From NCBI GenBank assembly GCA_951799445.1, contig OX637296.1:14198001-14262000 (forward strand): a stretch of DNA of 64,000 bases. Reading direction: 5' to 3'. Of this stretch, positions 45,301 through 56,477 are shown in pieces. The translations under genes were made by a program, and so were the position numbers. The notes under the pieces were generated by a model. It saw only the letters and a program-made list of their open reading frames with translations, was not told the origin of the DNA and did not search any database. This stretch comes from Pseudisothecium myosuroides. Its lineage: Eukaryota; Streptophyta; Bryopsida; Hypnales; Lembophyllaceae. How positions within the stretch are numbered: position 1 is the stretch's first letter; each line of letters begins with the position of its first letter.

Positions 45301-48300
45301 TGATCGTATCCGCACCTGAAAAAATTCCACTAACATCAATATCAACTTGAATAAAACAAGATGGTTTTTTTTGCAAGATAGAGCATTCAAAAAGAGTAGC
45401 AATTTGTACAATATTCATTTTTTCTTTTGGGAGTACTTTAAAATTAGAAAAATAATTTTAAAAAAATGTGAAAAATATTTTTAATGTATACACCTTCAAG
45501 AAGAAGGTACCCTAGGAAGGAAAAGCGTAGAAAAATTCTCTAAGTAGGAAAACTAGAAAATTAAAGTGCGAAATCTCAAGAAAATAGATATTTGCACTGT
45601 AGTTTCACATTTTAATTTGTAAAAAAATAGGAAAAGCACTTTTAAAAAAAATCTAAAAATTGGCCATTTGGAAAGAGTTCATAATAATGATATTTCACCA
45701 AAAAATTGATCTTAAAACCATCTTCATTGTTCAGAAATTGCGCGCAATGGGAGTGCAGTTTGCACTCATGTGGAGGTCACAAAATAATATATTTTTAGAT
45801 TTTTTCTTTGATAGGAATATGCTTTCCTATTATGCAAATAGCCAAGAGAATTCCAACTCTAGCTCAGGGGGTGCAGTAAGTGGTAGAAGTAGCAAACTAC
45901 GTGCGAACAAATGGTAGTGTGCCAAAAAAACATTCGAGCTAAAAATTATAAACTAATTGATTATACTGTAGCATATGTAAAATGTCATTGGATGTATTGT
46001 AAATACTATAGGGTGTGGAATAAAGGGATGCATTAGGAAAAATTTAGACTTAAGATACCCCCCTTTTATTAGTTTAGTAGGTGAAAAGTCTTAAATATGG
46101 GTTTAGGATTGGCATTTTACCCCACATTTATACTACATTGTCTTTGTTTTAGATTCTTTAAGCTATGATGATTTATTACATTTTACCTCCACTCTTAGTC
46201 TCAGAGTTAAATGAAGGTATCAGCCTACCATGTGCAGGCTGTGGTTATAACTCCATGTGAGTAATAAATTGTAAACACATAAGTTATGGGAGTGCATTCA
46301 GAAATGCATTTCTCCAAAAGCAGTATCATCAAAAATTTAGAATGGAATGGTTGACTAAGCTTACAATCCAGATAGCCTAATCTCTTTTTTCTTCCCTAGT
46401 CTTATTGGTCTGGTCATGTACGTCTTGTTTCTCTTTTGGCCAGGCCACTTATAAAGCCTGGGTGAATTGACCCCCTCACTTGCTCCCAAGGAAAAATGTT
46501 GATTTTTTAAATTTGCAAAGCATGATAAAATTTGCAAATTTCAAATTTATATTTGAAATAAAAAAAACCCGAAATTAGCGAGGAGGGTTGTACAAGATAA
46601 ATTAATCAAGTACAAAGTAGGGGGCTTTTTTTTACATGCACCTCTAGAATGACTTGGGGGAACAAGCAATGGGGACAATTCACTTTTGCCACTTGTGGCT
46701 AGTTGGCTTGTTAGTTACTTTTTACCATTGGCAATGAAAATATGTTTCATTTGTTTAAAAAAAAAAATCTAGATAATGACAAAGCCTACAATTGGATTAT
46801 GATTTTTGAAACTGCAAATATCTGCACTTTACATGAATATCAATTCTGCTACTAAAAATCCATCAATGAAAAATTGATTACAAACTGAGCTTAAAAGATA
46901 AGAGGTCCATAATTCGCCCATTTAAGAGCTGAAATTGAATTTTGAGGAGGTGAAACTTCTTAAAATATTTTCAGAAAATTTTCTTTGAAAGATGAGTAGA
47001 ATTGGCATCTAATCCAAGTTGCTTCATATTTTTGGAGCTTTGTGGAATTAGATATGAATTTTTGAACTTCAAAGCACTAAATGATTAAGAAGCCCCCTAA
47101 TTGTGAACTCTAAACCCTACACCAAATTTTGTAACTACAAGTAGAGCAAAAAAAATTGAACCAATATAGCATATGACACATTCATGGCAATTAGGAATTA
47201 TAATTAATGTATGCCCTCTTCTTAATGGTTCAAATTAGAAAATTATATAATGATAGACCTCAGAATAATCAATGGACAAAAAGTAATACCCCCCATTTAA
47301 ATACCCGGTGTTCGCACCTATATCCTTATTTTTTCAAGGAGTGCACCCCCCGAGAGCTCTAGATCATTAAATTTGGGGACTCCTAACATTGTAAAAAACC
47401 CTAAACCTTACATTGTAACAAATTAACAAAAATGACTTCTAAATATAAAATGATTTTTTTTAATTTCTAAAAAATAAAGTATCTCATTACCATCAAGTAA
47501 GACATCTCCAATAAAAATTTCATATTCATTGGATTTTTGCTTCAAAAGTTACAACAAATGACAAGAGAGTCACTCGCATTGTGACTAATAAATAGGACCA
47601 GTCTTTCCTCGGGTCTTTCTTGCAATGACCCATGACCACAAGAGAATTTGGTACTTTGTTAACCCTTGAAGGACAGAAGACCGTAAAGTGGCTTTTACAA
47701 TACTGTTTTTTACACTCCCAATTCTTTAAAAATTAACAAATATTTTGAGTGGAATTTTATGGAGAGTTTGGTAGTGATCAATCATGTTGGAATCAAATAA
47801 TGTATTCTGCAAAAATCTCACGGGAAAATCACATTTGACGCACTTTAAAGGTAACAATCAATCAAAATGATAAGTTCAACTCCTTTTGCAAAAATGGACA
47901 CCTATAGGAACTTATTCTCCAAATTGTTTGAAAAGCGTCCATTGCATGTAGACCATGGCTAGGCAATGAGGCGTTAACAAATATCTTAAGTGGAACTTCA
48001 AGGAAAGTTTGGTACTTTGGAGTATTTGTTTGAAGCCTAAAATGAACGCAATTGGTAGTTTCTTGAAAATGCTAGAAAGGATCCACAAAAGACAATGAGA
48101 CTCTACAAAATTGGAAAAATTAGCTCAAACTTGAAAAAAAAAGGAATGCAATCTCAACCCATGTTGAAACTTCGTTGTCTTTGTCACATGTTCCTCCTCT
48201 TTGTATTCTTCTTGAGCACCTTTTGGCCTACTTAATGGATATCTCTATGGGGACTCACAGATTCTTATCTATTTTGTTCGATTAGTTTTATTTGGTTATT

Positions 48301-50362
48301 GATTTAGACAATCTTTTGACATTCTTCCCTAATTTTGATGACACACAAGATATGATCCCATTGGATTCTCTACTACAATCTCAAATACCTTACTCAATGG
48401 CATGGATCTAAGAGTTTCCTCTCACAAATCTGAGATAGTACTCTGAAAAGTGAAAGCTAATAACATATTCCCTCCATCCTGAAATGATTGTCCACTTTGA
48501 TTGTCATGTTTTTTTAAGGTTGTTTTGAATAGGTCATATGGAGACTTTCTTGTGGCTAATTTTATTTAGGTTGCAATGAACACATGCAATGTTCTTCATT
48601 GACTCTAGTGATATAAAATTTGTGGGTTCTCTTATTTATGTTTTTCATAATATGAACAAAGTAAACCCTTCAAAACTATGGATTAATGGATTCATGGTTT
48701 CATGAAGATGTGAATTTGATTGGTGGTATACTTAAAAAGCAGACAACTTTTTATCACCAGAAATCAGTGAAGAACATTGCACTTGTCGCTTAAAATACAA
48801 ATGAAACTGGAAGAAAAGTTACTAACCGTGTGACCTATTAATTAAAACAAGCACAAGAAAACATGATTTGGGTGGGAGTGAACTCCTAATCTATGACCCG
48901 ATAATTGTGGAGTACCAGGATTGTACCCAATGATAGCTTCGGCGACCTTTTTCCTGCCGTTGCTTAGAAACAGGCTGATGAAGTCTGATACCAAGGCGCC
49001 CATCGTGAAGCTCCCATCTGCATACTGCACCTCGTAATCGCATTGCGTCCATTCACCGTTGAAGTTTTCTTCACACAAGTATGATCGCCCTTGTTGGACC
49101 TTAGCACAAACCGCATCATGACACTCCACCACTCGGGATTTCCCTAACTGATACAGCCCATTCGGGCCCTGCACTAAACAGATTCCATCCTCTCATGAGC
49201 TTGCATTCCATCATGAACCATGATTAATAATATAAAAATGGCCCATTCTTGAAAATGTAATTCAGATGGACGAGCTTTTATATCACCAGAATCAGTGAAA
49301 TACATACAATACAAAGATAAGATTGGACGAAAGATAGGCCTCGTGTGTTCCTGTCAAAATTGCTATGAAAAACACATGAGGCCCAAGTGGGGCATTTCTT
49401 GGTCCTGTAGAGGTCAGTTTTTCTTAAAACTGCAACTATACTTCCAATGTTATTTTCATGAAGATCTAAATCCTTGATTTTCAAATATGAAGCCAAAATT
49501 TGGTATAACAAGAGTAGAAATTGGACGTTCATACATGGCCACAGCTTCGGCAAGGTGCATCACACTGCAGCCATGTCAGCTCACTGCCGGTATCCATATC
49601 AAGGAAAAACATCTTGGCAGGCCTTCCGATACGAACTTCCGCGTAATACAGCCTACACAAATCAAAGCACTCCACCATCAGAGCAAATTCGAAATTCGAT
49701 ATTCTAAGGAGTTCATAAACCACAGTTGTGCCCAATCAATAATTAAACAGAGAGAAAGAAAAAATTCTAAAGGGTTTCATATGCCAATACAAGTAGCACA
49801 GACACACTATAGATTGAATCAAAAGATAGAACATTCTAAAGAGTTCATTTCCCACTACATACAACAAAGCCTATCATTCGGCAAACTGAGAGGCACAAAA
49901 TTCAAAAGAATTTTCATACCATTCCATGTAAGCTTATAAGTGAGTGCCATAAGCAAATTGAGAGCTAAGAAGTCATGAAATTAATTGCACGTACCCATCA
50001 GGGAAAACATTCCCGGTAGCGGGAAACAAGGCCCCAGCCCCATTCTTGACCGCAAGAGCAGCGCGCTTTGCAGAGATTGTAGCAGCCTTGGATGCGAGCC
50101 TCTTCAAATCCCGCTCCAGAAGGGTTCGAAGCCGTCTGCTAGGCCTCTCGGTGGACGGAACGGTGGGGTACTTGGAGTGCAAATTGAAGACTATCGCTGC
50201 ATTTTGCAATTCGGTGTCCTCATGCTCTAAGATCTTTGAATTGTGAAAGATGATCTGCAATTGGTACATTGCCTGGTATAAAATAAACACCGACAACAAC
50301 AAGAGGAACACCCATCGCCTCGACAATGAGAGAGAGCGCACGGATCGCCTGGGGTTCGCCAT
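39313..50362 (-). CDS. Membrane-anchored aspartic protease B (APCB1-like), 9 exons
   Basis: Exons are 50362-49995, 49652-49535, 49168-48927, 45315-45078, 43380-43198, 42101-42013, 40831-40726, 40042-39970 and 39425-39313 (1530 nt, 509 aa). Frames and phases are intact throughout. Exons 2, 4, 5, 6, 8 and 9 have exactly the lengths of copy A. It is a pepsin-like protease with a short basic end, an N-terminal hydrophobic anchor, DTGSE (Asp143), YADGS, FDSGAT (Asp364), GNVCLGIL and GDISMRGYLIVF. B keeps the family residues DTGSE and GDIS where A has DTGSG and GAIS, so B looks more conventional. Intron 3 is about 3.6 kb, against about 0.9 kb in A. Upstream, the TATA box seen in A is missing and a ~1.07-kb insertion lies close by. 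Expression may therefore differ from A. Function inferred from family. Confidence 0.88.
40960..41245. mobile_element. MITE in intron 6 of protease B
   Basis: The ends GGTAGGAGGTTC and, in reverse complement, AAGTAGGAGGTGC are similar, with TAA outside both (40957-40959 and 41246-41248). Copy A lacks the insert (acagtaataggtttaatg near 18710). The exact terminus may shift by a base. A PIF/Harbinger-like duplication is plausible. Confidence 0.6.
42898..43093. mobile_element. TIR MITE (ACAATAGAACCTCTCT ends), copy 2
   Basis: The left end TACAATAGAACCTCTCTC resembles element 217-394. The right end in reverse complement is TAGTAGAACCTTACTTAG. The interior contains small palindromes around gtgcatag. 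Copy A lacks it at the matching site near 20735. It lies in intron 5 of protease B. Confidence 0.6.
44455..44715. other. Intron 4 segment inverted relative to copy A
   Basis: This is the reverse-complement counterpart of 22975-23205. Sequence before it (44380-44440) and after it (from about 44715) aligns with A in direct orientation, so the inversion is local. A further ~370 bp present in A (23205-23575) is absent here. Confidence 0.68.
45370..47637. other. ~2.3-kb private insertion in intron 3 of protease B
   Basis: Copy A joins acaagatggctacaagagaatttg directly (24238-24262), while B is interrupted between aacaagatgg (45361) and accacaagagaatttgg (47635). The interior is AT-rich, with a block matching about 27785-28110 at its start. 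There is no open frame or clear termini. It may be several successive insertions. Confidence 0.6.
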
Positions 50363-50383
50363 AGCCACAAAAATTGTACGTAC

Positions 50384-50739
50384 CCATCCGGATAAGCATT
50401 CCCGGCAGTGGGAAAGAAGACACTGGGCTTCTTGACCGCGCGCAAGAGCAGCGCGCTTTGCAGAGATTGTAGCAGCCTTGGATGCGAGCCTCTTCAAATC
50501 CCGCTCCAGAAGGGTTCGAAGCCCCTCTCGGTTGACGGAACGGTGGGGTACTTGGAGTGCAAATTGAAGACTATCGCTGCATTTTGCGATTCGATGTCCT
50601 CGTACTCCAAGATCTCTGAATTGTGAAAGGCGATCTGCAATTGGCACGTTGCCTGGTATAAAACAAACACCGACAACAAGAGGAGCACCGAGCGCCTCGA
50701 CAATGAGAGAGAGCGCACGGATCGCCTGGGGTTCGCCAT
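50384..50739 (-). pseudogene. Distal duplicate of first exon, protease B (broken)
   Basis: From the ATG at 50739 the anchor region reads normally. A ~10-nt deletion relative to the other copies (near 50522) then shifts the frame into an early stop. A later 4-nt insertion (near 50440) restores the frame too late. The donor position is conserved at 50384, but a full-length product from this exon is not possible. Confidence 0.65.
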
Positions 50740-50852
50740 AGCCACAAAAATTCTGCTGCAAATGTTTCGGGAAACTTGCCTGGTGCATGCTGCTCTTGAT
50801 CTTGCTGTATTTTCAGTAAGGGGAGATAGTGGTTTACTAATGAGTTTTAGTA

Positions 50853-51920
50853 AAGTGAAGGCACCCATAACCGATCAAATAAGCAATTCTGGACATGAGC
50901 TGGAGTACTGCAAGGCAAAGAAAATATTTTTGGAGGTGCAATGATAGAAATGATGGGGATTGCAAATTTTTTGGTAATTTTATTGCTTGAACTGAAATTA
51001 CTATGAATTTTGAGAGGCAAAATGTACTCCAAAGTCATAGCCAATGTCTAGACTCTTCCACTTTTAACCCCTAAATGCCCAAGGCTTGTTTGGAGCTTCT
51101 CGAAATTTACTCTAAATTGAACAAAAAGTCAACATTTTCACAAGTTGTACCAATTTCTTTTGAAGTGTAACCGTACAAATCCAAACTAGACATGCTAGAG
51201 ATTACATAGGAAAAGAAAACATAACAATATCACTTACAAATTGAAAGATTATAATGTTTGATTATGAGGGTGTTAAAACTATGAAAAATTTTCAATTCTC
51301 TTTTTGCATGTCAACTCTAAAAAGTTGGTCACTAAAAAAATATGAGGTTATAGAGCCTAGCATGCACAACCCCAATCAATTTACGGTTTTTCAAAATCTA
51401 TTCTACAACTTTTTAAAATTAATTTCTAAGGTGATTTTTTTTCCAAGATCTAGTGTATTTGAGGCTCATTTCCAAAAGCCCTCAACACTACGGGAAGTCA
51501 AGATTGCAATGGGTATCCTTGCACAAAATCTTGAATAGAAAAATCATAATCCTTCATTTTTAAGATCGGCTTTTTGATCCTAAAACTAGACTTCAAAAAG
51601 AGTTCTTTGAAAATATAAACTACTAAAAATAGCAATTTGGTTGGATTTTACTTAACTTCAAAGTTTTCGAAACACCAGAATTTGGTGCCTTGGGCAGTTA
51701 GGGGTTAATCAGTCAAGAACTACTTTCGTGCTCATTACTTCTTACTTTCTTGCTCACTAATTTGGGACATGTGTCATGAACTTATTAGTCCCAATCTTTG
51801 AAAAGGAGAAAAAAAACATTCTAATTAAGCTTCATAAAATTTGTTTCAGCTTTAGTTAGAAATAACTGCACCCTACAGGTTGGGTATGGATCACTGGTAA
51901 AAAAATGGGTGCCTTTACTT
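50853..51920. mobile_element. TIR element upstream of protease B, with nested TTAA element
   Basis: The ends AAGTGAAGGCACCCAT and, in reverse complement, AAGTAAAGGCACCCAT flank the insert. Copy A has the empty site ttttagtaaaaggattcaag at 27008-27027. The internal sequence is related to the element in intron 4 of A (21227-21630). A piggyBac-like element (51064-51708) is inserted in its middle. The target duplication is TA or TAA. Confidence 0.72.
51064..51708. mobile_element. TTAA-flanked piggyBac-like MITE, element 4 (nested)
   Basis: The body (51068-51704, 637 bp) lies between two TTAA. The ends are CCCCTAAATGCCCAAGGC and, in reverse complement, CCCCTAACTGCCCAAGGC (two mismatches in 18). 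The interior differs from the long elements. The related element in A (21227-21630) is uninterrupted at the matching point near 21435. Confidence 0.8.
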
Positions 51921-51974
51921 TAAGGATTCAAGGAGCCATTGCAATGGATTTTGGTGATTTGCATTTAAATACAC

Positions 51975-53155
51975 CTAAAATTGTCTGAATAAACATTTTG
52001 ATCATGGTTAGTTAAATTAAACTATCTAAGCTCTTGTTGAGAGTTGAAAGGGATTCCAGGGATTCTCTAAACATGCATTTTTTTAACACCAAATAAATGA
52101 ATTAAGATAGAGACACCTAAAAGTGCAATTTTTTCTACTATATATATTATTGTTATTAGAATGGTCAAATTTTTATATGTTCTAATTGACAAATGAAAGG
52201 AGATTTGGATGCTCTAAAGTATTTATCATTTAGATATTGCATATAAAAGGTATGAGTAATCAACTTAGTTTTTTGGTAGATGTTCTAATGTAGTTTCTTC
52301 AACCATAGGTACATATTGGTGTAGGAAATGTACATGATGGAAACATTTGTCTAAGTGGCACTTCTAGGCACATGACGCACTTAGATGTGCCTACCCGTTA
52401 TGAACTTTTATATTGTTAAAAATAGAATTATCCAAAGCTAACCTATTTTCTCATGAATATAAGTTGCTTTTATTTTAGGCAAGTATGTGGAAGGGTTGGT
52501 CTTAACCCCTTAAGGACCATGAGTGCAAATTTTGAACAATGGATGCATTTTTTTATCCATCAATTTTTTTGAAGATTTTTGTATTAGTTCTTTAATATTT
52601 GTATGGTTTAGATTATGAAGATTTTTCTTTGCAAATATTCTATAATTCAAAGGGTATCGGTAGGTTTAGCCTCAAAAAGTAACTTTTCTAGTTCAAAAAA
52701 TGACCCTTCAAAAACAACTTGAATTAAAATATCAAATCAAAATCTTCAAAAATCACTACAATTAGAACTTAGCATTTTGAACTATAGAAAAAAAATTCTT
52801 GTAAAAATCATAAATATTCAATTTACAATTGATTTTAGAAGGAATTTTCAATTTCTGGTTTCAAATTTTATTGTAAAATATTGGTTTGTGTAATTGTTGG
52901 TCTAAACGTATGGATGTGATTTATAAATCATATTTTACAAATATTGTTTGAGAGTCATCATTAAAAATATTGTTTTAAGTTGCATTTTATAATAGATCTT
53001 CACAATTTTGGAAATCTAAACACCCCCTTGGTCCTTTAGGGGATAAAATCAGATAATAATCAAGTAAAGTGTATATAATTACATTAGAAAATTCAATTGG
53101 AAATTTGAAAACTTGTTCAAGCCTATGTTTGATTGATTATTTTATTGGACTATAA
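51975..53155. repeat. Direct repeat R2, right of protease B segment
   Basis: This matches R1 (36842-37500) in order and orientation (ttgtctgaataaacattttg; agctcttgttgagagttgaa; aggcaagtatgtggaagg; aaaattcaattggaaatttg). It is interrupted by TTAA element 5 at 52502-53046. Confidence 0.8.
52502..53046. mobile_element. TTAA-type piggyBac-like MITE, element 5
   Basis: The body (52506-53042, 537 bp) has ends CCCCTTAAGGACCATGAGTG and, in reverse complement, CCCCTAAAGGACCAAGGGG. The left flank is TTAA and the right flank is ATAA (one change). R1 has no insert at the matching point (gtgtcaaaatct, about 37361). No coding frame. Confidence 0.72.
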
Positions 53156-55576
53156 AATTTGTCTAATATATAATTAGTTTTCCAAATTTTGTATCATTTA
53201 TAATCTTTATAATTGGCTCTAACTTGTAAAGAAATTGACATGAAATGGGAATTATAAAAAAAAGTGACAAACTTGATTGCTTAAGTAGTATGATAGTTAG
53301 GTTGGATTCAAACTTTAAAAACTGGATGCTAAAAAGAGTCAACATGAATTTGCAAGTGGACAATCACAACAATAACTTATAGAAGACTTTGAGGTTCTAA
53401 TGTGATAATTAATTATTTTTTGTACAATGATTAATCAAAGAACTGAACAATTTATTATCTATGAGCTATAAAGTAGCAAGAACACCATAAGATTTGTATA
53501 CAATTGGAATAAAGTAAGGGTAGCACCATAAGACTAGGGCAATCATAGGACCAAAGGAACTAATCCATATATAGGTGCACAATAAATACTATTAATACCT
53601 ACTTGTTTTATAGTATACAAAAAAATGCACAAATATTTTATTAATATTTAAATGGTAGGTAGGAGAGATACACATAACTAAACAACACATCTATTTTTTT
53701 AGATTCAATATGTAGTGAGATTCATTTTCAATTAAATATATATTTACAATGTATTGCAATATTATTGCATTTATCATAATGCTATATATACACGTGTATA
53801 CAAATGTAATTATGTTTCTTTTGTCATGGACTTGTAATCTTTATTTATTTTTCATTTTCTTACCAAATTTTTTAACTAGATCACAATAGAAATAAAAGTG
53901 AAATCTATGACTCATAGTACCGTCTACTATTAATCAAATGATCTAATTATGCCACCAACTCATAGTAGAACTTTGGTAACTAATGCACTAAGTTCTCCAT
54001 CAAGCATATTTTCAACTATTTGTCACAGACATTGACAATTTGTCACCTTGGATAACTTCTCTCTACCTTTATTAGACTTTTAGAAGTCAAAGCTTCTTTC
54101 AATGATAGGTATATTTGCCTAATATTGTAGGAGATTCTTATAATATTTTTGTAGCTAAGTGAAACCTTTTAGTTTAGATACTTGGCTTCTTGAAGTCTCC
54201 TAGTAACCTCCATGATTTATTATTGCCTCCTAGAAACTCCTAGTTTCTTTGAAGAAACTTCAAGATGAAGTGGAAGTAAATATTGAAGGTAAAATGAGGG
54301 AAACCTCAATTTTGTCAATACAAGCCTCAGAGCCTTCTTGTTAAGTTTTATATTATACCTTTAAATTTTAAAAAAAACCTATGAGTTCTTCATGTAATAT
54401 ACTCTTATCTTCTTGAATTTAGTTTTGGATTTTGGAGAAATGTTGATAGGTATTGCACGCCTGATTTTGGTCTTAGAAAATTGTGGTGTTTAATAGTTAA
54501 TAGATATTGCATACTTTTATTTTTAAAATACATTGAGTTGTTGTGTCATTGACACTATTATTATTTTCTCAACATGTTTTTAGGTCTAGGAATAGGGCTT
54601 TCATTGATGCCTAATGGGTTGTAGAGAATTGTACATAAAGCTATTCTTGATTCTTAAAATAATATGTAACTAAACAATTTGTAGCTTTTTAGATGTATAG
54701 TTGGAATAATAATGATCCAAATTGGAAGTTCTAAATGTCATTGGATTTGATTTAGCATTAAAATAATTTTTTATTACCATTGTATATCTCAATTCATTCA
54801 TCTTCTATGTCAAATATACAAAAATCATCATGTTGCCACCACAATTGAGAATTTTCAGATTATAAAAATTAAATATATGTAATTTAAGTCTTGGATATGC
54901 CATACAACACTTTTCCCTTTTTCCTTCTTTTTTGGTAACTTATTATAATTTGGTGCCCCAAAATACCTTTTTTTTTGGTGAAAATAGTCAATTGTATCCA
55001 AAACATTGGATCAACACTATAATATCCAATTTATATTAAGTTTACAACTAAATTTTTGGTTGGTAGTGAAAATTTGGAACATACTTTTTAAAAATATTCC
55101 TTTTATTTTAAGAGAAACCAATTCACACCAACTTCAAGGACTGTGGGACTGGCAAAAGTCAAAGAGTCCATGAAACACACATTTAAAAAAAAAAATATCA
55201 CTTATTTCCATGTTTCAAATATCTTCTAAACAATGTGTTTTCTAAGACGGTTGTAAAGCATAAATTAAAATGAATGTTCTTTCTGAAACCTATTTTTAAA
55301 AAATGTTGTCAATAACTTGAAGAATTGGTATCAACAAAAAATCTAATTTGAACAGCCTTCAAGAATTAGAAATTTGGTTATAATCAAGGAAACCACAGAA
55401 CATTTTTTTGCATCAGAAAAATTTAATTTTACTTCCCTATCTCAAATAGATAGAAACTCCGGTTTTCTAAGAAGCCCGGCGAGAATAAAGTGTTTGTTCG
55501 TAATGACAATGAGCCAATGTCTACAAGATCAAGGGCCATTGATGCAAAACTACTCTTCCCTTTCGAGAATAGACAC
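53156..55576. other. Long AT-rich gene-free stretch
   Basis: No open frame above about 70 codons and no recognised protein segment, RNA gene or delimited repeat. Short local phrases (for example cctagtaacctcc, cctagaaactcctag near 54210-54245) repeat weakly. Confidence 0.5.
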
Positions 55577-56477
55577 TTAACCTTTAAAGTACCCTTGGGG
55601 GACACTTGAGATTTTGGGCAGGCCCGTGTGGCCTGAAATTTTGAACTGATTTTTTGAAACTTTTTTGAAGATAGGGAATCACATTAGCTGTCTAAAAATA
55701 TATATTTTTTTCAATTGGTGCCTAGGAGCAAAAGTCATGCCATCCTAAAGCAAAACAATAGTTCGTCGAGCAGGAAAAAAAAATGATTTAAAAAAAAATT
55801 TCAATCTTCTCTCAAAGATCATGTTTTTGTCTACATCTAAGCTTTGATTCATTCTATTTGGACTAATAATGAGAAAGTTATGGACAATCTTTTTTTTCGG
55901 GCAATTTAAGCATCTTTTTCAAAAAACAACTTATAGAATTCATTTTTGAATGCAATTTTCAAATTTTTTCAATTTTTTTTTTGATGAGGTCAAGTTTGTT
56001 TGCAAGAACAATCCCATCGTTGGGATTATGGTGTTCTAATTCCATCTAAGAGCTATTAACAATTTAGTGTTTTGATCAATTTTGGACCTACTTCTACTTA
56101 ACAATTCTTTTATATGTGAAAATCAAGTTTTGATATGTTGAAATTCTTTTGCCCGACTCTCAACTCAAATGTTCAACATAAAAAAATTTAACTTTATGGT
56201 GTGTAGTGCCAAAAAAATCCACAAATGGCTGTCAAAGTCATCTGAAATTGCACGAAACAGTTCAAAAAAACTTTTTTTTTCCAATTTTGAATGCTAATAT
56301 CTTCCAATCAAAACGGTCAAATTTCTTGAAATTTTTGCCACATGATCTAAGACAAGTTAAGTACAAGATCCTACGATTAGATTCTAATTTTTTTTTTGTT
56401 TCTTGAATGATCGCAGCAGAAATGGCAGTTTTCAGTGGTTCTAGAGCCAGAAAATGCCTTGGTATTTTAGGGGTTAA
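55577..56477. mobile_element. TTAA-flanked piggyBac-like MITE, element 6
   Basis: The body (55581-56473, 893 bp) lies between TTAA at 55577-55580 and 56474-56477. The left end is degraded (CCTTTAAAGTACCCTTGGGG). The right end in reverse complement is CCCCTAAAATACCAAGGC. It is reversed relative to element 1, its closest relative (shared catttctgctgcgatc in one orientation). No transposase frame. Confidence 0.75.

Larger units (their letters stand above)
38125..51968. repeat. Segmental duplication, copy B
   Basis: This is the direct-orientation duplicate of 16470-27062, expanded by insertions. These are a TTAA element (38253-39194), a MITE (40960-41245), a TIR MITE (42898-43093), about 2.3 kb in intron 3 (about 45370-47637) and a nested element (50853-51920). 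It carries a complete protease gene. Confidence 0.85.
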
